Of a stretch of 64,000 nucleotides of DNA, positions 56,606 to 64,000 are shown one piece after another; within the stretch, counting starts at the first letter, position 1; every line of letters starts with the position of its first letter. The notes below the pieces were generated by a model that ran no database searches, was not told the origin of the DNA, and saw only the letters and a program-made list of their open reading frames with translations. The translations under genes were made by a program, and so were the position numbers. Source of the stretch: Cenococcum geophilum 1.58 (Eukaryota > Ascomycota > Dothideomycetes > Gloniales > Gloniaceae); contig KV748177.1 of NCBI GenBank assembly GCA_001692895.1, forward strand, positions 1,240,001 through 1,304,000, written 5' to 3'.

Positions 56606-58327
56606 ATGCCACCAACATCCTCTCCTAAGGGGTCAACGTCCGCAAGTCGCGAGAAACGGACGCGAAATGCATTAGCGTCTTCCGAGAAAACCTCGTCTTT
56701 TCAGAAGCCACACAAGGGAAATAGTGAGGCGCGGAAGCTGCAGAATAGAATCGCATCAAAGAACTACAGTCAGTTTTGCGCAACTAAATTCCCTTAAGAC
56801 TAATGATCTAATGAAAACCTACTCATAGGGGAGAAGAGAAAACGGAAGCTTGAATACTTGCAGCAGCTACTTAAGTCTCGATCATCACATGGCCAATCGC
56901 CAGCAGTCTCTCCATCTGAGAGTATGGATGATTGTTTTGGAAGACCTCACTCACTTTCGGGGGAACAATGCACCCTTGCGCATGAGCCTGACCCAGTGAG
57001 CACACATCCCAGTGAACAAGGACCCCCAACACTTGTTAGCAGCAGTGCCACTTCCGGGCTTGTGGGGGTCGGTAGCGCCTTTGAGCTTGTGTCAGTGTGC
57101 CAAGGATCTTTTGAGGATCTCGGTCCTATGTGGCCTTCTCCACCACTCATTAGTAGTAGTAATCAGGGCAGCGACAGCATTACTGCTTTTGATAGAACGT
57201 GGTTTCCCGAGATTTCGGACTTTACGAACGATGGCGACTTTCAGTTCCAGCCATCCCCACCGTTTCAGCAACCACCAGGCCAGATATCAGAGCTGCCTAT
57301 TCACACTATTGGGATGGCAAGCTCAGATCCACCGTTGCCTACCATTATGGGACAATCGTCGGCATTTACAGCCAGATCCCAAAGTTTTTCGAATGTAGGT
57401 GCAAGCGATCCTAGGGGCAGAGAAGTTCAAGATTCATTCAAAAGGCTTTCGGGATAATACAATGGACTTCCGCTTGAGAAGAAACAGCAGCTGATCAAGA
57501 TAGTGCGTGCCCATGGCTTCAAATTCCTCGAAGCGATACGTTCATTTATAGAGAACGACGGCATATTAGTTCTCGAGGCAAACTCCTCTTCAACCTCTCG
57601 TTTCAGTCCGAACTCCGGTAAACGTCGAGCAAATTTGTCTCGACCAACCTAGCCAAACATGGACCTTACTGTCGAAAGGTACCAAAGATCGCCCGTTACA
57701 CCCAAAGCTGCCGACTTGCACGCTAACAGTTTCCGAATTCATCAGGTTTCTTTTTTCGCTGCCGTATTCGCCAATGCAAGAGCCCTAGGCTTTGAGTTTG
57801 TGGATTATCTAGACGACTCGGCAATAAGTCCCGTCTGCGCACCCGGCTTGTCTGCAGCAGGCCCAAACCAGCTGGCCAGGTCCTATCAATGATTTGCCTT
57901 CGTGAGCAGAGATCCTTGGCCAATAGTATACTAGATTACAAAAGAGCATCGTCCATATCTGGTAAGTCTAGCCTTGCTCACTTGGTGATCTTGTGTCGCA
58001 ACATGGCCCTCCAGTTTCGTTCGCTAATAGCGTAGGACGTTCTGCCATTCCCGAATTTCAGAGACCGCGTCCTCGCTGCGGTATCATCTGACTCTCCACT
58101 TATTGACAAAGATGACTTGTGCCTTGATTTCTGGAATGACAGAATAGTATGCTGGGGATCTACAAGTGGCAATCTGGTTACGCAGGCAGGCGTGTCGTGG
58201 GATATGCGCAGCTGGGAACCTGCAGTGGTTTCTTAAAAAGTACTGGACGCTGGTGGCATATGATGAGAGGAGAGCAGATCGTAACGAAGCAAAGCGCTGG
58301 GGAGAAAGGTTTTATGTGACCGTATAG
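56606..58327 (+). pseudogene. bZIP transcription factor with DUF3425 tail, broken by stops and a frameshift
   Basis: Exon 1 (56606-56768) and exon 2 (from 56829) join to RKLQNRIASKNYREKRKRKL, a good bZIP basic region. The frame stops at TAA 57455-57457, yet the same frame continues with GLPLEKKQQLIKIVRAHGFK, then TAG 57650-57652, then LHANSFRIHQVSFFAAVFAN and ARALGFEFVDYLDD, then TGA 57890-57892 and TAG 57932-57934. A normal-looking intron (57962-58035) joins EHRPYL to DVLPFPNFRDRVL, the family's core motif. After RSWEP near 58222 the frame shifts to FLKKYWTLVAYDERRADRNE and ends at 58327. The order matches bZIP-DUF3425 regulators of secondary metabolism or stress. A 263-aa truncated bZIP could still be made. 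The leucine zipper is short (LEYLQQLL). Confidence 0.8.
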
Positions 58328-58698
58328 TGCTCATCTCTATAAAATGTGAAGAAGATAGTCCCAATAGGGTTCTTACTACTGCCACACTTTATTATATTAG
58401 TGCATCTTGTTCCTGTTATCGTCCCGTTCCCGTGGAAGCGTGCCAAGCGTGCCAAGCAGGTCAAGCCTCAAATCAAGCCTCCGCACAACACCAAGGATCT
58501 TTATGCGCCTTGCGTCAGAGTCACATAAATGTCAACGACTCATCCCCTTCGTATTCCCTATATCAGCCACAATGATGACTAGACTCCATAGCCCCAAAAA
58601 CCTATAAACCTGCCTCTCTTACTCCATTCGGACAGCCCACAATCAAATAAAAGCACATGGAATAAGGAATACATTTGCCACTCAAATAAAATATTACT
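58328..58698. other. Intergenic
   Basis: 370 bp; promoter of the F-box/WD gene. Contains a short GCGTGCCAA/AGCAGGTCAAGCCTCAAATCA-like repetitive stretch around 58438-58480; no gene. Confidence 0.5.
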
Positions 58699-60618
58699 AT
58701 GCTCGAAGACCTCCCCTTTGAGCTACTCTCACACATATACACCAACCTCCCTACTGCCCAATCCGTCTCCCACCTCTCTCTAACCTGCCGCACACTGCAC
58801 TCGTTCACCGCAAAAGAGGGCTGGAAAATCTTCCTCCGGACGCGCTTCCCCTCGCTGCCCGTCCCTGCCGCAGAAACGCACGACCTTCGCGAAGCCGTTC
58901 ATGGTCTGACGACGCTCTCACGCAACTGGGACCGCAAAGCCTTCCTCGCGCGGTATCTTGAGCCCTACGGCTGCATCACCAGCCTCGCGACGCGGGCGCA
59001 GATCCCGCAATGGAACCGTCCGCAGGGCCAGACGATGGGGTACCAGCCTAGCATCGACAGCTACGAGGAGTGGACGGGGGGCGATTGGAGCGCGCGAAAG
59101 CAGGTTCTCGCATGGAGTGCGGGGACGGAGCTGATTCTGCGCGTGAAGAGCATGGGACCTGAAGTTGCGAGGCTATGGGAAGGGGCGGATGCTGCAGATC
59201 GGAGGTTCTACTTTAACGAGTATAAGCATATGACGGCATGGTTTACGTGGAAGATGTCGGGGAGAGTGGAGGGGAGAGATGATATTACGTCGCTGAATGT
59301 GATTAGGCCCTTCCAGAATAATGCAGGGCAGAACGCAGAGGACATAGTACTCGGTACAGCGAGTGGAGAGCTTTTCCGACTCAATATTGGAATGACTGGT
59401 GAGCAGAGCTTGAGTGGGCATAATTATGCCATAAATGGCCGGTCAGTACGCTCGACGGCTGTATCGCCCTCAAGTTCGCCGCTTCTGGCTGCTTGCCTTT
59501 CCGACTCTCTTTTAGCTCTCTACCCTGTTTACGATTCATCATCAGAAATAGGCTCCACGGCTCCCCTCAGTGAGTTTACAGCCATTCCGGAAGGCAAGAA
59601 GGACTGTCGCGTCTGGTCAACTCAATTCCTTTCAGAGGATAAACTAGCTATAGGCCTAGGTCCGTCGACCGAGCCGGTCCACGTTTATGAAGTCACACCA
59701 AGCGGGATGACAAAATATCCCATCCGAAAATTCGGCCTAGACGGGACACACTGGGCGCCTGACGACCGTGTGGACGTTCACCCGCATCTCGAAACAAATC
59801 AGCGGCAGAAGAACTCGTCCATCTATCCCATCGCCCCACTACCGTCCTCGTCACAAGGAGGCCACGCGGCCGGCCAAGTATTCTTGAGCGGCTGCTACGA
59901 CGGCATCATCCGACTCCACGACATGCGGTCCCCCTCGGCCTACGAATCCAGCTACTGGGATCCAACGAACGACTCGGCGATCTACTCTCTGCAGACCCAG
60001 GGCCGCGAGCGGCTCATCGCCGGGACAGCACGACACAGCATGCTGAAAGTGTTCGATCTGCGCGTCGGCGGCGGCCGCGCCTACCACCACCTCGACGTGC
60101 CCGTCACCGCCACCACGAAACCCAACCAGTCTCGCCACTCAAACCCCCATCACGCACCCAACTCTCGCTCGGCAAAGGCCAGCACCCACTACGGCTGGAA
60201 CCTCTTCCTGAACCCCCGCAACGGCGTCCCGCGCCAACAGCGCCGCTCCTCGCACCGCTCCGCCGACTCCCCCATCTACTCGCTTTCGCTCCCGTCCTCC
60301 TCGTCCCCGACCCTCTTCGCCGGCGTCGAGAACAACGTCGTGCAGCTCGACTTCGTCAGCGTGCTCGACGCGCACCCGGACCCGCTCTTCGCTCCGGCGC
60401 TTGAGCGCTTCCACCGCACGGGCCAGATCGACGTCAAGGGCAGCTGGAACCCGCGCCACGACGTCTTGCAACTGGCCATGTACGGGCAGAGCCCCGAGAA
60501 CGGTGGCGCGGCGCAGTTGATGGTGCAGGCGGGAGTTGGAAAGTATAGAGGTGAGATGGGGAGGGGGTTGGATGAGCGGTGGAGGGATCCGGCGGGGTTG
60601 AGAGGTGGGAAGTGGTAG
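58699..60618 (+). CDS. F-box and WD-repeat-like protein
   Basis: Intronless, 639 aa. The N terminus MLEDLPFELLSHIYTNLPTA with VSHLSLTCRTLHSF is a clear F-box (residues 2-40), the Skp1-binding part of an SCF ubiquitin ligase adaptor. The rest is beta-propeller-like: DIVLGTASGELFRLNIG, VWSTQFLSEDKLAIGLG, GQVFLSGCYDGIIRLHDMRS, ERLIAGTARHSMLKVFDLRV and LFAGVENNVVQLDF, irregular WD-type blades. A basic/Ser-rich insert (about 470-520) splits the last blades. The ATG is preceded by a short AT-rich leader. Third-position GC rises towards the 3' end (59840-60480). Similar F-box/WD proteins occur across Pezizomycotina; the target is unknown. Confidence 0.87.
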   Translation: MLEDLPFELLSHIYTNLPTAQSVSHLSLTCRTLHSFTAKEGWKIFLRTRFPSLPVPAAETHDLREAVHGLTTLSRNWDRKAFLARYLEPYGCITSLATRAQIPQWNRPQGQTMGYQPSIDSYEEWTGGDWSARKQVLAWSAGTELILRVKSMGPEVARLWEGADAADRRFYFNEYKHMTAWFTWKMSGRVEGRDDITSLNVIRPFQNNAGQNAEDIVLGTASGELFRLNIGMTGEQSLSGHNYAINGRSVRSTAVSPSSSPLLAACLSDSLLALYPVYDSSSEIGSTAPLSEFTAIPEGKKDCRVWSTQFLSEDKLAIGLGPSTEPVHVYEVTPSGMTKYPIRKFGLDGTHWAPDDRVDVHPHLETNQRQKNSSIYPIAPLPSSSQGGHAAGQVFLSGCYDGIIRLHDMRSPSAYESSYWDPTNDSAIYSLQTQGRERLIAGTARHSMLKVFDLRVGGGRAYHHLDVPVTATTKPNQSRHSNPHHAPNSRSAKASTHYGWNLFLNPRNGVPRQQRRSSHRSADSPIYSLSLPSSSSPTLFAGVENNVVQLDFVSVLDAHPDPLFAPALERFHRTGQIDVKGSWNPRHDVLQLAMYGQSPENGGAAQLMVQAGVGKYRGEMGRGLDERWRDPAGLRGGKW

Positions 60619-61420
60619 GGCTGGTGAAGCGGTTCATAGAAATGCGGGTTGGGTGCTGGGTTTTTGGGTTGATATGAATTTAGTGGTAAGAGAGGCCAAA
60701 AGCTACATGTGATTGGTGGTCATTTATTCATTTATTCATTTATTAATTTATTGTTATTATTTATTTAATAGAATATGTAGCTGGTGATGTCTAGGAGTCC
60801 TGCAAAGCAACAGATGTTTTAGCTTTTGATGGTAGCTAGAGCACGTTGAGTTTCTCTAATGTTTGACACTGAAGTTTTATTCGACCCTATTGTATATGAT
60901 TTAAGGTGATTTTGAATTAAAGTTGATTTCTCGAAGGAGGGGCCTAATATTAAGTTTTCTATAACATGACAGGGTAGAACACTTCATACCTAGGCGTGTG
61001 GGAATCGTGGGTGATATATGATGATCGTGGTAAATGAGCTTGTGCATCTTCCAAAAAAAGGCAACAGTCCGCGAGATATGGAGAGTGTCTCTACTAGAAG
61101 CTCAAATGAAACCTCATACTGTTATTCGTGTACGGAAGCCTGACCGCTCCCTCAAGGAAAAGATCTATGCTCCTTCCGTCGAACAGAATCACATGTCTGT
61201 GTTCACACCTATTTACCTGTGCGAACTATGTCCCTATTCACCACCTAATTCAACCACAGCAGGTGGGCAGCTCTTTCAGCCCGAGGGACTGATGGAAAGG
61301 GCTCCGGTTGAAAAATTTGATGCTGATAATCACTCTGGACGCGGGCGTGGTGAGGGTAGTGGGGGTGAAGGAGGACTGCAGCGGAATGTAGGTAGGAATG
61401 GATCCTGTAGGCAAGGTGGT
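60619..61420. other. Intergenic, 3' flank with ATTTATTC repeats
   Basis: 800 bp; the first part is the F-box/WD 3' end with an AT-rich repeat at 60721-60770. Short plus-strand frames at 61034-61474 are antisense to the FxQPS-repeat remnant and have no motif. Confidence 0.5.
60721..60770. repeat. (CATTTATT)n AT-rich repeat with ATTTA motifs
   Basis: Three CATTTATT units followed by degenerate ATTTA-rich sequence about 105 bp after the F-box/WD stop codon. If transcribed it would give several AUUUA pentamers in the 3'UTR. Confidence 0.8.
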
Positions 61421-62110
61421 TTAGGAGAACTGGAACCGTATAGGAGGCTGGCTAAACGAAGGATGACCGAATGAAGGTTGACCGAAAAAGGGTTGATAGT
61501 ACGTGGGTTGGCTGAATGAAGGCTGGCCAAATGTGTTTTGAACGTACTGAAAGACTTCGTTTCTGACCGTGAAACTCTGCTGTGGGTATGAGGTAGTAGG
61601 TGGGTAAGTAAAATGTTGAGCCTGCCCTCCGCTCGTCGCGGGTAAGCTGATACCGGCTACGGTACTCGTACGGCTGTGCCCCGGCTTATCATTCGTAGTT
61701 GGTTTCGGCGAGTAGACTGCTCCCGGTCTGAATTTCAGTGAGCCCCTAGTGCGTGAAGGGCTAGCGTCGCTGCAAGACCTCGTAGGCAGCGGTCGAGGTA
61801 TTGGTATTTAGCGTACGTTTCCGTTGTGAAGGTCGATTGCTGTGAATCGTTTCTGCTCCTTTGGCTACTCTATGATTTAATTAGTGCGGGCTTTGTAACC
61901 TCGGCATCGCTCAATCACTCAATCCAATTCACTTGTCTAGCAAGAAACCCTTCGTGCATATCTAATGTCCTCTCTAAAGCCGATCCTTTCTTGTTCAAGG
62001 GTTTTAGCACCTTCCCTTCCTGTTTGCGCTTTGTTTGCAATTCCCCGACTTGCTCGAGTTCAGCAAACTGCTGTGACGCCTGGGCTGTGCTCAGACAGAT
62101 CCGTTAGCTC
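61421..62110 (-). pseudogene. Cryptic minus-strand coding remnant: coiled-coil segment plus FxQPS pentapeptide repeats
   Basis: Two open stretches without usable ATG look like protein. 62103-61915 reads QASQQFAELEQVGELQTKRK and KGSALERTLDMHEGFLARQV, a Gln/Glu/Lys-rich helix. 61807-61421 (128 codons) reads FRPGAVYSPKPTTNDKPGHS, YPPTTSYPQQSFTVRNEVFQ and then six pentapeptides of form [FY]-x-[QH]-P-x (FGQPS FSQPT YYQPF FGQPS), ending at TAA 61423-61421. Between them 61840-61750 reads STFTTETYAKYQYLDRC in another frame. They may be exons of one spliced gene or a decayed gene; I could not join all frames with standard splice sites, and no start was found upstream to 62470. Product unknown. Confidence 0.4.
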
Positions 62111-62773
62111 CGCAGTGGCAGTCAGCTTTGCTCTTGTTGCTTGTCCAACTCGGCGTTGGTGCTTGCTCAGTTCACCTCTTGCCATTCGGTTGGCCTGTGT
62201 GAGTTTAATGGAGTTTCGGTAGCAGGAAAGAGAGAGAACGAAGCGGTGGAGGAAAGGGAACGACATCATCACTGCTCATTTCGGAGTGACGCCACATGTT
62301 CTGCCGATCTACGTCAGGCAGCTGCATTTGATGAGCAGAAGCAGAAAACATAAGCACTATGATCAAAGAAGGAATTTTAGGGAACAGGATATTTGATAAA
62401 CCTAGAATGCGATTTTTTGCTACATTAGCGTGGCCCAATGCATATGAACGGAGCGACGCCGCTGCTCCCAAATGCTCTCAACATCAATGACTCACATGAC
62501 ACAACATAGGATACAGACACAAGGAAAGGTGATTTCGACCGTTATTCAGTCAGTCATCCTCATCATTTGAGGAGGAGAGATGGGTATGAAGTAGGAGAAA
62601 GACCAAACTTCCCTACCTCACCTGGCTAGCAATACGCTAGAAAACGCCATATAAAGCGCAATTGGCTTGCTATGCAAGTACAGCTTAAACCGAAACCGTT
62701 CGCCTTCTCTCTCCAAAATCCTATATATCCCTACATTCCAATTTGGTGGTGGACTGGCTAAGATGTGCCCAAC
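62111..62773. other. Intergenic / possible 5' part of the cryptic minus-strand locus
   Basis: 660 bp. The minus-strand frame 62060-62272 (NRMARGELSKHQRRVGQATR) is protein-like and may be an exon of the neighbouring remnant. The rest is the 3' flank of the i-AAA protease gene. Confidence 0.4.
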
Positions 62774-64000
62774 TCAACCACTCGCAGAATATGCTCCCGG
62801 CCCTTCTTGTCCAGGCACGCCTGCGCCAGGATCTCCTTCCTCACCTCCTGGAGGTTTAATAGCCCCAGGTAGTACCATTTCTGGTAACTTTATGGGAACA
62901 CCAGGCATGGAATGTAAGCGATCCGGAAGCTTTTCTCCTTTCACAACCTTTTCCATTTCTTCCTTTCCTAGACTTTCATACTCTACCAATGCTTTCGCTA
63001 GTAAATCTAGCTCATGCCTTTTAGATATTAGCAGTGCTCTAGCCCTCTGTCGGCCGTCCTCGATGATCCGGCGGACCTCTATCTCGATAAGCTGTTTGGT
63101 CTCAGAGGATAACCGAGCATAATCTGAATGGAGGTCGACATTTCCGAGTATATCTGACATCCCCATCTGCGTAACCATCGAATATGCTATGGCAGTTGCG
63201 GTTTGGATATCGGATGACGCGCCGCCAGTAGTATCATCTGGACCATAGACTAGTTCTTCAGCCACTTTGCCACCCATGCACACATCGATCCTTGCTAGAT
63301 ACTCCTTTTTGGCAACGCTGACTTTATCCATTTCGGGTAACTGGAAGGTGATTCCGAGCGCGTGGCCTCTAGGCATAATTGTCGCCTTGTACAGTGGGTC
63401 GGAGCCTTGGGTGTACATGGCTACTAACGCGTGGCCGCCCTCGTGGTACGCAGTCATAATCTTGTCCTTTTCCTGGATGACTGCACTTCGTCTTTCAGCC
63501 CCCATTAAGACTTTATCCTTAGCCCATTCGAAATCATGCATAGTGACTTTCTTTGCTTTGTTCTTTGAAGCGTGTACGGCGGCTTGATTGACGATATTTT
63601 CTAATTCTGCCCCAGAGAAACCTGGTGTACCCCGTGCGATTAGAGCTGCATCAACATCAGTACCAAGTTGAATATTTCTCATATGATGCTTGAGAATGGC
63701 GACACGCCCTCTAACGTCAGGAAGAGGGACCACGATGTTGCGATCAAATCGACCCGGTCTCGTTAGAGCCTTGTCTAGAAGTTGAGGGAAATTAGTTGCG
63801 GCAAGAAATATGACACCAGAGTTCTGATCGAAACCGTCTAGGTCGGTGAGGAGCTGATTCAAAGTTTGCTTGACATAGGCAGCATCCCGTTCATTACGCT
63901 TTCCACCTATCGCATCAAGCTCGTCAATGAATACGATCGCAGGCGCTTTGGCTCGAGCAGCATTGAAGAGTTCACGAACACGCTTGGCTCCAACACCGAC
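62774..64000 (-). CDS. Mitochondrial i-AAA protease (Yme1/IAP-1, FtsH family), 5' part outside the window
   Basis: ATP-dependent zinc metalloprotease of the inner mitochondrial membrane that degrades misfolded and regulatory proteins on the intermembrane-space side. The frame is open from base 64000 (codon in phase) to the stop at 62774, giving the C-terminal 408 aa; no intron in this part. AAA module: Walker B IVFIDELDAIGGKRNERD and second region of homology ATNFPQLLDKALTRPGRFDR. Then AELENIVNQAAVHA. Protease: zinc motif TAYHEGGHALVAM (HExGH) and the third ligand Asp in TGGASSDIQTAT. Inserts between the modules are i-AAA-like rather than m-AAA-like. The C terminus is Gly/Pro-rich (KPPGGEEGDPGAGVPGQEGP). 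Walker A and the transmembrane part lie beyond the window. Confidence 0.95.
   Translation of the reverse strand, partial: VGVGAKRVRELFNAARAKAPAIVFIDELDAIGGKRNERDAAYVKQTLNQLLTDLDGFDQNSGVIFLAATNFPQLLDKALTRPGRFDRNIVVPLPDVRGRVAILKHHMRNIQLGTDVDAALIARGTPGFSGAELENIVNQAAVHASKNKAKKVTMHDFEWAKDKVLMGAERRSAVIQEKDKIMTAYHEGGHALVAMYTQGSDPLYKATIMPRGHALGITFQLPEMDKVSVAKKEYLARIDVCMGGKVAEELVYGPDDTTGGASSDIQTATAIAYSMVTQMGMSDILGNVDLHSDYARLSSETKQLIEIEVRRIIEDGRQRARALLISKRHELDLLAKALVEYESLGKEEMEKVVKGEKLPDRLHSMPGVPIKLPEMVLPGAIKPPGGEEGDPGAGVPGQEGPGAYSASG

Noticed and set aside
61330-61530. Minus-strand frame MASLHSANPRTINPFSVNLH
   Set aside because: Another frame over the same 15-bp repeats; the FxQPS frame is longer and more protein-like.
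1-64000. tRNA, rRNA, CRISPR or transposase genes
   Set aside because: Scanning by eye for B-box-like GGTTCGAA motifs, rRNA-like blocks, regular spacer arrays and transposase motifs gave no convincing case; short tRNAs could still be missed.

Overview
This window looks like nuclear DNA of a filamentous ascomycete (Pezizomycotina); I cannot place it more precisely. The evidence is short spliceosomal introns (about 44-75 nt, GT..CTAAC/CTAAT..AG), compact 1-6 exon genes on both strands, an uncleaved Nup98-Nup96-type nucleoporin, the respiratory complex I 51 kDa subunit (absent from budding yeast), an intronless flavohemoglobin, fungal F-box-like proteins, and a fungal NLR with patatin, NB-ARC and TPR parts. 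All gene models were read by hand from splice signals and protein family motifs; no search was run.

Layout. 1-3563 (-): FG nucleoporin Nup98, cut at its autoproteolysis site by the window edge. 4685-5506 (+): centrin/Cdc31. 5864-7493 (-): complex I 51 kDa subunit. 8505-9680 (+): AT-hook/coiled-coil protein. 11080-11884 (-): F-box-like gene with a frameshift in a C-tract. 11.9-17.0 kb is nearly gene-free. 17021-18242 (+): fructose-1,6-bisphosphatase. 19460-23779 (+): large proline/serine-rich protein. 24136-24297: perfect 81-bp tandem duplication. 24928-27302 (+): poly(A)-binding protein. 28849-30096 (+): flavohemoglobin. 30.1-34.9 kb: long leader/promoter-like stretch. 34906-36436 (+): four-finger C2H2 regulator. 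37756-39635 (+): epsin. 40305-41257 (+): F-box-like protein.

43.4-58.3 kb is the accessory part: a degenerate caspase-like domain fused to a protein kinase; a phytanoyl-CoA dioxygenase-like oxygenase; a DUF2306-type membrane protein; a patatin-NB-ARC-TPR NLR whose near-identical 126-bp TPR repeats carry a 1-bp insertion; a short-chain dehydrogenase with a GC-AG intron; and a bZIP-DUF3425 transcription factor gene broken by several stops and a frameshift. After it come an F-box/WD-repeat protein (58699-60618, +), a cryptic minus-strand coding remnant with FxQPS pentapeptide repeats (about 61.4-62.1 kb), and the C-terminal 408 residues of a mitochondrial i-AAA protease (62774-64000, -).

The left and central genes are conserved housekeeping functions: nuclear transport, spindle pole duplication, respiration, gluconeogenesis, mRNA metabolism, NO detoxification and endocytosis. 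The 43-58 kb segment combines recognition/death-type proteins, oxidoreductases and decayed genes, as expected for a fast-evolving self/non-self recognition and metabolic island. The best candidates for something new are the pseudo-caspase-kinase fusion and the NLR with its frame-broken repeat array.
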